A stretch of 64,000 nt of DNA, taken from assembly GCA_036429605.1 (NCBI GenBank), contig JAVFKD010000015.1, positions 1,015,421-1,079,420 of the forward strand, given 5' to 3'. The position numbers and the translations under genes were made by a program. Positions 37,456 to 48,858 of this stretch are shown piece after piece. How positions within the stretch are numbered: the first letter of the stretch is position 1; every line of letters starts with the position of its first letter. The stretch comes from Cladobotryum mycophilum (lineage: Eukaryota; Ascomycota; Sordariomycetes; Hypocreales; Hypocreaceae). The notes beneath the pieces are model-generated. The model searched no databases, was not told the DNA's origin, and saw only the letters and a list, made by a program, of their open reading frames with translations.

Positions 37456-38869
37456 GATCGCATCGTAGTTTGATACTGATCACTCAAGTTGACTGCTTGT
37501 CCGCTATCATCACTCTAGCTGCTGAAGTATAGGTACTGCTTAGTAGGTACTCCGGACTACCTAGGTAGGTTTAGTACAAGTAGTTAAGGCTTGCACCAGC
37601 AGTGTGCAGTTGAGAGACAAGACGTCTCCACCTACAAAGGTGCCCTATGGCAGCCCCTGGAGGTTCTTCAGACGTTCCGGGAAGAGAGAAACACGGACCA
37701 GCACGTACCTTACGTTTACCGCCTGTAGTGGTAGCAAGTGGACCAATATCCACTGTAACGAGAATGCGTATACAGGCTTGCTTGCTTTTGAACAACAAAC
37801 CAAATGGTGTAGCAGATTACCTACAAGAGCTTAATAAGAAGGCTAGTAGGCACTAAAAATTCATACGTACAGTGCGTAAACCCTACTCTGGTAGTACTAA
37901 GGTATATGGAGTACAGGCCAACAGAAACTCCAGCTTCAGGATAGGTTCCTGGGCAGTGGATTAGTACCCTACATTAAACGCGGGATCTCCAATCAAAACC
38001 TACGCTTCATCATTAAGCCTACTGAGATCAAGTTGTCTGTAAACGCCAACACAACAAAATGGAGTAGTAGTAGCTTATAAAGTTGTATAACTATCACATC
38101 GTTTCAGAACAGGTTCAGTAAAGTTACCATAAATATAAGACATGTCCAGGACATATATCACTGTATTCGGAAATATAATATATTCCTGCCTACTATCAAT
38201 TCGGTGTCGGTTAAGTGACTATAGCTGCATCGTCAGGCAGCTTTGGCGATTGATAATATGCTTACAATTTGTTTCGCCTATTGGTATAAGATATCTTTAA
38301 CAATTTTATAGCGAACAAAGAAATATACAATTTTCCTCATCTTACGGCCAGCTTCGCTATTACCTTAAGCAAATACCGGGCAGTAGTAGATGTGTCTATT
38401 ACCTCTTTCGGGCATCTAGAAGAAAGCATAAATAGCTTAAGTGCTTATTCAGTAATAAACGAATGCACATAGATTTCATGTGGGACAATAAATACAACTA
38501 AATTGGTTTACAGCTGTTGTTGGTGGCGGGTTCGTCACTCACCAATCTTGCAGTTGGCAAGAGCAGGTGGTCTGGAAGGACTAGGGAGGCAAGACAAACC
38601 AATGCAGACCCTTTACATAGAGTTTGGCAACAGCTGCCCAGATGAGAGAAATATTCATTTAACAACCCCGATTTTATCAGTTTCTCAATTTATTAATTCC
38701 ACAAAATACTTTGTTCTCTCATCCCTTTTTATCAGGCCAGGCCAGGCCACCTTGCATCTCTCCCCTGAATACAACGCCAAAAGGGCTAAACAACATCGCC
38801 ACTTGCCAAGACCAGAAGCAATAATTTAACCTAGGCAACAGACCGACCACTATTGTTTCTATCTTTACC
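37456..38869. other. 1.4-kb divergent spacer SEC15 / Mei2-like gene
   Basis: TAGGTAC-type words cluster at 37,530-37,590. A 69-codon frame at 37,647-37,856 (plus) starts with an ATG and has non-repetitive composition, but I recognise no family and see no supporting splice structure. The remainder, with A+T-rich parts around 38,090-38,350, shows nothing coding. A pyrimidine-rich leader precedes the ATG at 38,870. Confidence 0.5.
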
Positions 38870-41489
38870 ATGGCGCAGATTCGTGAAAACCCGTCATCGC
38901 CACGATCGTCGACAGGAGGGGCCGACTCCTTCAAGGGAACTCCAGACACAAGACTGACGGCCTTCTCTCCAGAAGATGGATCGGCCAAGTCATCAAAACT
39001 CCTTAAAGGCTTCACCCGTTCTGCCTCAGTCACCCCTCCAGTCAGACTTCCCGTCACTAGCCTTCGCAGCGCCATCTCCCCATTGGACAAAGATCCGTTT
39101 GTCACCTCTGTTCAAGAGGTTGACACCAGACTGTCTCCAACAGCTTCTGCGTTTAACCCGTTTGCCAATGAACTTACCCACCGATTGTCAGCAGGCGATG
39201 ACCCTATCGCTAGAGCGTTAAGCACCGACTTGGGATTGTTCAGGAGCATCATCGTTTCATCTACTGACCCTGTTTCAGTTTCGGATGTTGATGGCTGGCT
39301 CGCGGTATGTTCCTCAGTATCCGATCATCTTTTCAAACGCTGACCACTCTGTCTTCGTGTAGGGATTGGAATCTAAAGGTGACTGTCTGCACGGCGCTCG
39401 GTATACGACGACACTCGATGGAGTTGTATCCGTCCACTTTACAGACATCAGAGACGCATGCTCAGTCCATTCGAGCATTCGCTTGACTGAAAAGTCATGG
39501 AACGTCGCCTTCGCTAATGTAGATCAAGTGGCACAAATGCCTCGTACTCCACGTGGTACCACGACTGACCACCAACATTTCAACTACCGTTCTGACCAAG
39601 AAGACCTCTCGGACCACGCAGCGAAGACTACACCAACTGGACAGATACTTCTTTTTGCTGTTGTCCCGCCTGGCTCCGTTGTTGACCCCGTGCGAGCCAT
39701 GGAGGCAGTTCGTCGATTCTTGCAGTCGCATGGCCGTTTGTTTGCTCTTGTTAAACGTGCCACATTCCAAAACGGTTCTTTCAGAGCTGTTGCAGAGTTT
39801 TGTGACATAACCGCCGCGACACCGGCCATTGAAAGTTGCAACCGTGGTCTTACCACGGAGGTTAGTCCTAACAATTGCTCCATTAGTAACACCAGCTGTT
39901 GATGTTAACCACACCTAGGGAATTCAACTCTTTGCGACGTCGTATCATCCTGACAGTGTCTCAGCATACGATTTGGCTGAAGCGTTTGAAGGCATATCCG
40001 TGAGCAAGATGCCCGCCGAGCTAGCTCAACAACATGAGCCATCCGGCCCAACAGCAACACGCCCTGGGCCAGCAGACATACGGGTTCACGCACCTTTTGC
40101 TATGTACCCCTTCATGTTTCATTCTCCATATACCCCAAGCATGTCGTATATGCTGGACTCGTTTGTGCCAATTGGCCAAGCCAATCCAGCCAACCCCATG
40201 ACAACATTCCCTCCTACGTACCCAGTTTATGGCTCGTTGTATCAAACGCCACCTTCTCCCGCACTTACCGCTCAAAACAACTACAGTCCCTCGAGACAGC
40301 TGCCTGGAACTGCTAGAGCGGATGCTCGCAGGCAGAATGCCATGCGAGTCAATCGTTCGAGTTATCACAATATAGCCACTCACCATAATCACGTGGACAT
40401 TAATCGAATTCGCGACGGCATCGACGTCCGCACAACGGTATGATTATCTGGGCCTAAAACTAATATCATGCTAATGCAGGCAGATCATGCTCCGCAACAT
40501 CCCAAACAAGGTCGACCAGGCTATGCTCAAACGGATTGTTGACGAATCTAGCTGGGGCAAGTATGACTTCATGTATTTGCGTATAGATTTCGCCAATGAT
40601 TGCAAGTACGTTCATCTAGCCAAGCATATTTTAGCAGTATATGGCATCGTTGCTGATACCTTTGCAGTGTTGGCTATGCATTCATCAACTTTGTTGACGT
40701 ACGTTTGAATTATCCCCTATTGCTTTACTGGCATGCGCTAAATTGAGTATAGCCTCTGGACATAATTGATGTTAGTACCATCGAGATATTCTGTGTGCCT
40801 TTGTATTGCATCTCTGGCTAACAACTAACACAAGTTTGTCAATGCTCGTGGAAATCAGCGATGGTAAGGCCTCACTCTTTTCTTCCCCATTCGTGAACTT
40901 CACTTACTAGATCCGGCCAGGAATTGTTTCAAGAGTGATAAGGTAGCGGAAATCTCATACGCGAGTCAGTAGCCTCTCAACAAATCTTAAGATCTTCCAC
41001 ACTAACACCAATCGTACAGCCATCCAAGGTAAGGATTGTTTGGTACAAAAATTCCGGAACAGCTCCGTGATGCTCGAGGCACCGCATTATCGCCCCAAGG
41101 TATGTCGTGATTTGTTAATTCCGAGCTAAGGCTGGCAGCAATGTAATATCATATTAACGTATCAAGCTGTATTTCACATCGAATGGACCGATGCCAGAGC
41201 TCGCTGGTCAAGAAGAACCGTTTCCGCCACCAGACAATCAATCGAAGATGAAGCGAAGCTGTGAGAATGCTGAGCACGTCGGTAAGTGCTCCCAATGATA
41301 ACACGATTTGAGAATAGGATTAAGACTCATCACTGATTAGGACTCTTTACTCCCAATGCAGGACAGCATTTCCGTGATGAGCAACGACGTAGGCGTTCTC
41401 AATATGACCGAGGTACCCGTTTGGCTGCGCTCGAAGAATACGACTACGAAGCAGCTATCCAACATCTTTACAGCACGACTGCGCAGTGA
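38870..41489 (+). CDS. Mei2-like RNA-binding protein (C-terminal RRM_2 domain)
   Basis: Mei2-family proteins bind RNA through a distinctive C-terminal RRM; fission yeast Mei2 drives meiosis, while roles in filamentous fungi are less defined. Eleven exons join in frame: 38,870-39,304, 39,363-39,860, 39,919-40,437, 40,484-40,605, 40,668-40,698, 40,753-40,770, 40,835-40,863, 40,921-40,964, 41,020-41,099, 41,167-41,281 and 41,341-41,489 (679 residues). Residues from about 485 give IMLRNIPNKVDQAMLKRIVD, then GKYDFMYLRIDFANDCN, VGYAFINFVDPLDIIDFVNA and NCFKSDKVAEISYATIQGKD. The N-terminal half is Ser/Thr/Pro-rich with a degenerate RRM-like stretch near 200-300. The RRM is cut into very small exons (18, 29, 31 and 44 nt), so automatic callers may miss it. 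Confidence 0.9.
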
Positions 41490-41829
41490 GCTGTCTGGAA
41501 AGATAGACAAAAATCGGCATAGTCTCAACCATCTCTCGATGACATCGAAGTTATGGATTTCATTGCGGGGCGTAATTCTCATGCGGAAAATGAGTCAGTT
41601 GCTATATATCGCTTTGGTGCCGCTATACTGATGACCATGTAAAAAACAATCATGGCTAGCTAGACAAAAAGGAAGTCAAACGACCACCACAACAATGCTT
41701 ACTTGAACGATTGAAGTGAACGTAGTCTTTAGTGCATATTTCTTGATAGGTTATAATAGTCGTTAAATTATTGTTCTGTGATGGCTAGTTAAAAGTCAAC
41801 CACATTTTCGTGATGAGAAGACTTGTATC
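41490..41829. other. Convergent 3' spacer
   Basis: This lies between the stop of the Mei2-like gene (plus) and the stop of the SUN-domain gene (minus). No open frame or terminator-like structure is recognised. Confidence 0.5.
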
Positions 41830-44346
41830 TCATGAGCTGTCGGTAGGAACCGAATGTTCAGGTAGAGATGGCAAAGGCTTTCGTGAATTGTGATGTAAAA
41901 CAACTGGGTGACGCAACGAACTAGCCCGGGTGTCGCGTGTAATTGCATGTATGTTCGAGTATGTGCCATTTTCCGGCAAGCCTGGTGTTGTAGGAGGTGA
42001 CGGAAAGTCATCACCATGGTCTATGTCACGGGGTTCTGACGCTCTCATTATGGTTGCATTTGTGCTCTTAGACGTGGCATCCAGAGAGAAGTATCTGTCT
42101 GCCAGTCCACGACCGTCCTGTTGGTTAGGCGTAGCCATATTGGTAGTGTATAAGCGGTGCGCTTCCGTAGAGGATGGTGAGGCGGCTGTATAAGAAGCCG
42201 TGCCACTTTGTTCTTGCAACGGGCTAAGATAAGGGATAGGGACCCCCTGGAAAATATGACTAGAAAGAGACAGGAGAGCAAAAGGACGGCTTGTACAATG
42301 GCCATTCTTTTCTGAAAGACAACCTCGTCTGCTAGTACATTGAGGCGCGTGCTTAGTGCCACGATGTCACGCTCAGACTGATCCCGCTGGCTTTCTAGAG
42401 CTAGGATAGTGGACTGCCATACTTGATCGTACTGATCCTGAACCTTTCGCAACTCAGTCAAGACAGTCTGGTTCAATTCGCCCAGGAACATTGTAAGCTT
42501 AGTCAATTGTTTTTGTTCTGCCTGTTGTAACAAATCCCGCATACGCAGTGATATATCCTCAACATACCCGAGGGATAACGTAAGGTTTGATTCAACTTGT
42601 TGAAGACGCTTCGTGATTGCGTTGAAGAAACCTTCTTGTACTGTTGGTGATGCGGGCGTGGCAGTTGTGGTCCAACTACTTTTAGGCTTGCCCCCGTTAG
42701 CTATGGAGTTCGTTGCTTTGGTAGCTACGGTGCTGTTTGCAACTGCCCCCCTGATCTTATCCCGACAGTGCCTGGTGACTCGGCAGGGACAATTTGTCGA
42801 CCATCTGAAGATGCTGCAGCGAATTCCTTTTTCGATGGCAAAACAATTGAATTGTTTCGAGTTTGCGCGGAGTCTGACCTCGGATAACCAGAAGATGTAG
42901 AGGTTGGTGTGGCATCGTGTGCACCAGATGGCAATAATCCCTGCCGATGCACATCCGTCTCTTCGATGTCGATCATTCTGTCATCATATACCCAACCCTC
43001 GCTAGAATATGATGCAGTTGATATAGCGCACGTTGCGTTCAATTGGTAAAAAAGTCTTGGGCGAAACGATGTGACCACAATCGAGAAGCATTTACAAGCT
43101 CAGAGAAGTTGCCTTCAACTTTCTGCAGCTTGGGGAACGTTGTAATTGCTGTTAACTCACTATGTTGCAAGGGAGTTGGAGGGGCTTCCTCTTCCCCCAG
43201 AATTTCTTCATGGTTAGTCTCACTATCCTTCCAGGAATCAAGCATTCGCGAACCGTGAACACGAAGCAGTGAGACTGGGCAATAGTATTCATTTCCATAA
43301 TGCGTCAAAAACTCAACCCTGACGTATCTGGCCCAGATCTGAGGGTTCTGTATGAGAAACGGTTGAATATCACGAGAGTTCCTAGCCTCAAATATCCCCA
43401 GGTCTCTCCATTTGTCTACTTTAACTGGATATCGATCGCTAACACTGATTCGGAAGTGACGGATCATGCTCGAGAAGAACTCGAAGTTGGCGATAACAAC
43501 AGTGTCAATCTGAACATCATCGCTAAGCTCGACGATTACGTACTTATTTTGCGCCGCGCACTCCAAAAGCATATACGAGTCTTTGTTCTCGACCAATATC
43601 GCCTTTGCGTTCTTTGTTTTTTGCCCGGTTTTCAGAATAGTAGCTCCCGCGTCAAAAGAAGAGTATGAGAAACGTTCTTTGCAGGTCTTGCCTGCATCTT
43701 TACTGCGATGCTTTTTTTCCTCGTCAGACGATAGTGTCGCATCCGGTTCGTTCCCTGCGTTTCTGTTCTCAGTCTCGATGTAGGTCCTGGAGCCACCCTC
43801 ATCCCCGTCGTGGTAGCTATCAAAACTAAGAGATATTTCGCCCTCTTCGCCCAGACCAGAATCGCCGAACTCCGGTGGTGCTCTGTCGTATATTTGTGGC
43901 TCGCTCGATTTTCGTTGACGCAACTCTTGAGGATCCTGTCCGGCCCGCCGTAGCATCATTTCCTTCCAATCTTCAAACGACATGAACGGTTTCGCGGCGG
44001 GATCACCATTGGCTTCATCAGAGAGGGTAGCAGAGGGAATGTCTGCCGTTGGCAGAGGCTCCCCTACACCAATCCTAGAGGAATTATTGGTAGTGACCTG
44101 ATGTCTAATAGTGAGGGATGATTCCGTTGATACTGATGTGGGATTCGGCCAAGTACTTGTGAGGCATGACTGTGGCAATGAATGCGTGATGTAGTTGATT
44201 GTCCGAGCTTCGCACTGACTTGTCGTAATAACAATAACCTGATTATTTTCGATTCGAACCTTTCTTTCGTGAGCATGCACAAGACAGCCTAGGACGAGTA
44301 GCAAAAAAGGAACGCCGCCTTGTCTAAACCACGGCACGAAAGGCAT
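41830..44346 (-). CDS. Slp1-like SUN-domain membrane protein (three apparent frame breaks)
   Basis: Slp1/SUCO-type SUN proteins are ER/nuclear-envelope glycoproteins that help fold or protect membrane proteins. Residues 1-25 form a signal peptide (hydrophobic FLLLVLGCLVHA). The SUN domain follows at about 220-370: RFSYSSFDAGATILKTG, YVIVELSDDVQIDTVVIANF, then WARYVRVEFLTHYGNEYYCP. After a Ser/Thr-rich linker come the family coiled coil (GFFNAITKRLQQVESNLTL to DEVVFQKRM) and one membrane span (AIVQAVLLLSCLFLVIF). The reading frame shifts near the A6 run 43,048-43,053, the C6 run 42,746-42,751 and the C5 run 42,243-42,247. One extra base in each would give an unbroken protein of about 839 residues. 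The first break might instead be an intron starting GTAAAT. Sequencing error is the simplest reading. Confidence 0.8.
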
Positions 44347-44917
44347 GGTGAGTTGCGCGCCAAAACATCATTTGGAGGGCTCTGTGTGTACTCTCCGTCC
44401 TGGTTGAAGATGAAATTGGGTTGCCTGCATGGGGTTGCGAAGTACTAGGCACTACCGTTGAGCCCAGAGCTGGTCACTGTACAGTATCTAGTACTTAGAT
44501 AGCAAAGGCAAGTACTTGATAGGTACTACTAAGTATATGCTTATGAGACATGAAACATGTAAGTACAAATACATGCTAAGATATTACCATAGCACCGCCA
44601 GGACACAGAGGAAGGGAACAATGACGTCGACAGACAGGTTATTATCAGGCGCACCTTGACTCGTTGACCATCGCAGTTCTCTCAAAACAAAGCAAGGTTG
44701 ATCGAACAAGACGAGTTCGAGGTCATGATGGCCAAAGAAAGTGAGGTTTTTAGTAGAGAAATTTGCAATCCCATTATCAAGAATTTATTGGATTACTTAT
44801 TCAAAAGAAAAAGAATTGAAAGAAAGAAACCAGGCGATGTTCGTGTATCGTACCGTCATATAAATGAAACACCTACAGATAAATAGTTCAACTCCAATTT
44901 GCCCCTCAAATAATCTA
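44347..44917. other. Intergenic spacer, nothing recognised
   Basis: This is the promoter of the SUN-domain gene. Positions 44,440-44,580 hold TAGGTAC/AGTACTT-type words. The short frame at 44,698-44,886 has no ATG at its start and no recognised domain. Confidence 0.5.
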
Positions 44918-47900
44918 TTATATTTTAACATGCTCTTTCAGTAAGTGAAAGGCCAGGTCCTTGTTGTTCACAGCTAGCAAAGACATGATACTATTGACCA
45001 TGATATTGTTGCTTAAATCAATCTCACCACTTTCCTCCTTGATCGCTTCCAGAGCTTGCGCGTAATATCTGGAACCTAAGTAGGCAATTCCGAGGAGTTG
45101 AAACAAACGTCCTACATTGTAGTATCTTTCAGCTTTGGTACGGGGGCTGGTATCCTTGCTACATTCTGCATACTGCGATATAAACGCCTGACCTTGAAGA
45201 AGAAGATATTGTCTGTTGGTTGATTGTCGCTTGAGCCCATAGTGTACGTATGCCAGGCCTAGACTCAAGTTGACCATGGGATTGTCCTGGTCTATAGATC
45301 GAGCTCTCAAGAAGTACCCTGCATTCTGCTGTTAGCAATCTTTCCAGAAATATGTAGAGCAGAGAGCCAATTTACCTAGTGCATATGTGTAGCTCGTTGA
45401 GGTGAAAAGGATGTGGCCGTATAGCATCAGCAAACAAATGTCTATATTTATTTCCATCGGATTGACGCCAGCTTGACCAACTCTGCTGTCACTTCCTTGA
45501 TCATGTATTGCAACCTCATGACCTGCGTCAATAGCCTTGATCTGCCGCAAGATGTACTTCTGAGCCGGCCCCGATGTATACCAAGAGACGGGAGATTGGC
45601 AGAGTTTGGAGAGCAATGCAAACATTCGATATGAGTCAGATATTGCGCCATCTCTCATCAAGTGGCGCGCGATCGTAACACACTTTTCTTCATCGTTCGT
45701 GTAGATGGCACATACTAATCTGTCAGCATGGCCCCTAACTAAAAAGGTAATGTATCTTACCGCTCCAAGCAATATATATCGTGAAATTATGCTCAGATGA
45801 CTGAAATACTGTTGAGTCCTTGGCAGATTGGCATATTTGATAAGCATCATCCCGACGATATGCAATTGCTAACCCAATAGCGTAGTCAAGGAATAAATCA
45901 AGCCAATCATCAAAGGAGATTCCCTGGTGATTCTCAAAAACACGGACTTGGTGAGTTTGTTGTTCTTGATCCTGTTGTTGAGTTTGAGGTGCAACGGCTG
46001 TCTTGGTTAGCAACAACGAGCGTGTCAAGGTTTTCACAAGTACCATGAAAAGGCAGCTTACTTCGTGTTAATCGCTCATACATCTGTGACAGTTCTGTAT
46101 CGGTTCCCTCTAATCGTGAATATTCCAGGGGGCGTTTCTGTCCAAGGAAATGAAGATACTTGTCCCATGTGTAGAATCGCTTGAGAGATCTAAAATCGTC
46201 AACTAACTCCTTTGATGAAGTCATCCAACTATCAATCAATTCGTCGTGGCCTTCTTGAATCTTTGTTTTGAGACCTCGAACAACTTCATACTGATGAGCT
46301 AGCTTAAATGCACGGGCTTGTTCGTCCTGGCGACGTTTGTCAGGGCTAGCAAGTCGCTTTGCACGATATCGCTTAGGAAGAACAGATCTCCCTGACTTGG
46401 TCGAGCGCCCCCCGACCCAACACGAGGGATTCGCCGACGCCGTAGGCCACTGTCGGGCTGAACTGGCGATCTAGCCAAGCCTTGTTGCCCAGGATCTTGG
46501 GCATCTCTCAACGCCATGGCTTCGGCAGCAAGAATGAGAGCTTCCTCGGCCTCTTTAGCCTTCTCATACATGTTCGCCAGCTCAATACGTGCGTCGATGT
46601 TATCTTCATCAGCATCAATTGCAGCAAGGAAATATTCCTCAGCCATTGACTGTTCACCGGTTGCCAAGTAGCACCGACCCAGTTGAAGTAAAATGATTGC
46701 ATCAGGGTCACCTGGAATAGCCCGAAGAAGCTCAAAGTACTTGATGGCCGTACCAGGTTGACCGCAAATTGCAAGCTCATCCGCGATATCGAATGCCAAG
46801 AAAGGGGAATCAGAAACAAAACCCCTCGTTTCCAGCGTTTGCGGGTCAAGCCACGCCAAGTGCCTCTTCAAACGTTAGTTGACTCGGGGCATCATGTATT
46901 AGACGATTATAGGAGCCACAGAGTAACACAACTTACAAAAGCTTCGGCTTCATCACCCAATCTCAATCTGTATATAGCCAACCGAACGCGAAGATCGAGG
47001 GGCAAAGCAGGCCCATACAGGGTCGGCTCGAATTCCCTACCTGAGAAACCAGGGACTGCAAATCTACGCCCTTCATCTGCGTCCCATTCACAGTCATCGG
47101 CATGCCACTCATTCCAGAATTGCTCCGGCGCTCGGCCCACGAGCCATCTGGATAGACCTTTTAGCTCGTGGATAGCCTCGAGGTAGCTACCAGTAGAGGC
47201 GAAAAGTTCAACATATATCCCAACATCATGCCATAGTGCGCTCAAGTTATACCATGACATATTCGCCATTTCGAGGTCAAAGAAGCGTCGATATGCTGCA
47301 ATGGCTGAAGGAGCCGCTAAATTGGCGTTCTTATTGTCAATACATGCCTCGGCAAGCTTTCGAACAATATCAAGATCTTGCGGGCGATGTTTCAGAACAA
47401 TGTTGTATTCGGAAATAGCAGCAGCCAAGTGACCCTGTTTGTGACATACTGTTGCTTTGCCCAGTCTGGCTTCAACATTGGTCGGGTCTGCCCTGATAGC
47501 AGCAGAATAGCACAGGCGAGCAGTGTGGGTATTGCCGCTCTCGTCCTCATCTATTGCATCCAACGCGAAGGAAGCGCATCTAAGCCAACCTGATACATCC
47601 TTTGGTCGGAGGTGGGCAGCATAGACCATAGCGGAGAGCGCTCGTACATTTTCACCTTGCTCCCGAAAGATGGAAGATAATGCTGTCCATGCTTGATGGG
47701 TTTCAGCATTAATCCTGATGACTTCAGATACCAAATCCAGTGCACGAGCATAATCGCCACTCAAAAAGGCTTGGTTGACTTTGGAAAGACGAGCAGTAAT
47801 GTCTCCTCGAGGCTTGGCCGCTTTCCGAGGACCGCGAGCTCCCCGGCCTCTTGGGCCTCCACGGATAGGTGGGGGTGAATCATCGCGGCCACGATGTGAC

Positions 47901-48102
47901 GACAAGAACTCCCTGACCGACTCATCATACTTGGCTATATCACCCTGAAGCTCCTCTAGATCAGAATCAGAATCCGATGCATCATTCCTGACGTCGCTAA
48001 GCAATAAGGTTAGCCAGTTGATCTCTCGCGCGAACAGTTATTAGAGAGTGTGACTTGCATGTCGGCCTGTTCAACAGAGGTGCGATTAGCTGGGGTATCC
48101 AT
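44918..48102 (-). CDS. TFC4: Transcription factor TFIIIC subunit Tfc4/Sfc4 (TPR protein; apparent frameshift)
   Basis: This TPR subunit of TFIIIC bridges box-A recognition to TFIIIB at tRNA and 5S genes. Exons: 48,102-48,059, 47,996-46,937, 46,865-46,062, 45,997-45,761, 45,714-45,376 and 45,318-44,918. Family features are an acidic N-terminus, the RG-rich GRGARGPRKAAKPRGDI, and TPR units such as NQAFLSGDYARALDLVSEVI and AWTALSSIFREQG. The KRYRAKRLASPDKRRQDE linker follows, then C-terminal TPRs. Exon 2 has no in-frame ATG; the best start is a short 5' exon at 48,102 joined by a GC-AG intron (GCAAGT...TTAG). In exon 3 the frame shifts at the C6 run 46,408-46,413. One added base restores about 961 residues and also makes the downstream splice phase correct. 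Confidence 0.87.
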
Positions 48103-48858
48103 TGAATATCATTTGGTGTATCAGACGCCGGATAATTATGCAGGGTCGTGATTATTATATCTGTGCATTTATTGGCAACCTTGCTGTAATTTGAAAATTT
48201 CACCCGCTCCGCATCTGATGGCCAGATCAGTATTGGAGCCACTTAGAAAGTTCGGTGCACAGCCAGCAAATCTGTCCCTGTGATGCTATAATATTTTATC
48301 AACGTGCAAAATCTAGGTTCCGTTCTGTGAGTGCACGTGATGAGTAGTTGAAGGCTTTCCCGAGAGACAGCTCTCAGAAACCTTGGCAATATCTCTGCAA
48401 AATACCAGGCTAAATTGTCTGTTACCAAGGTACTAGCCAGGTAACAAGTTTTGTCTACTGATTTTCATCATTGATTCTGTCAAATGGCTATATAGATCTT
48501 GAAGTCGGTTTACAGGTAGCTATCATGAACGACACATATGAACTGGCGACTTTCAAAAGTGTAGAAAGCTGCTCTAGAACAAACCAGGATAAAGCCAGAC
48601 GAGCCTTATCATTTCCAGGGCTATTATATGTGAGACAATTGTTTTTTATACAATCAGCTCACTGCTATATGTGAGACTGTTTGAGAACTATAAACTGTTG
48701 TAATATAAGCTGTGCATAGATTCATATGGCGCAAAACAAATCCTAGCAGTTCACCTATGTAGTAATCAAGATCCCATATAAGAATTTTTTTGGTAAATAA
48801 TAGTCAATACAATTGCTCTATACGCAAATGCCGCACACTATGCCAAAGTAAAAATCCA
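48103..48858. other. Intergenic spacer, nothing recognised
   Basis: This holds the Tfc4 promoter and the 3' region of the Vts1 gene, both on the minus strand. Only short frames without ATG or domain are present. Positions 48,680-48,850 are A+T-rich. Confidence 0.5.
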
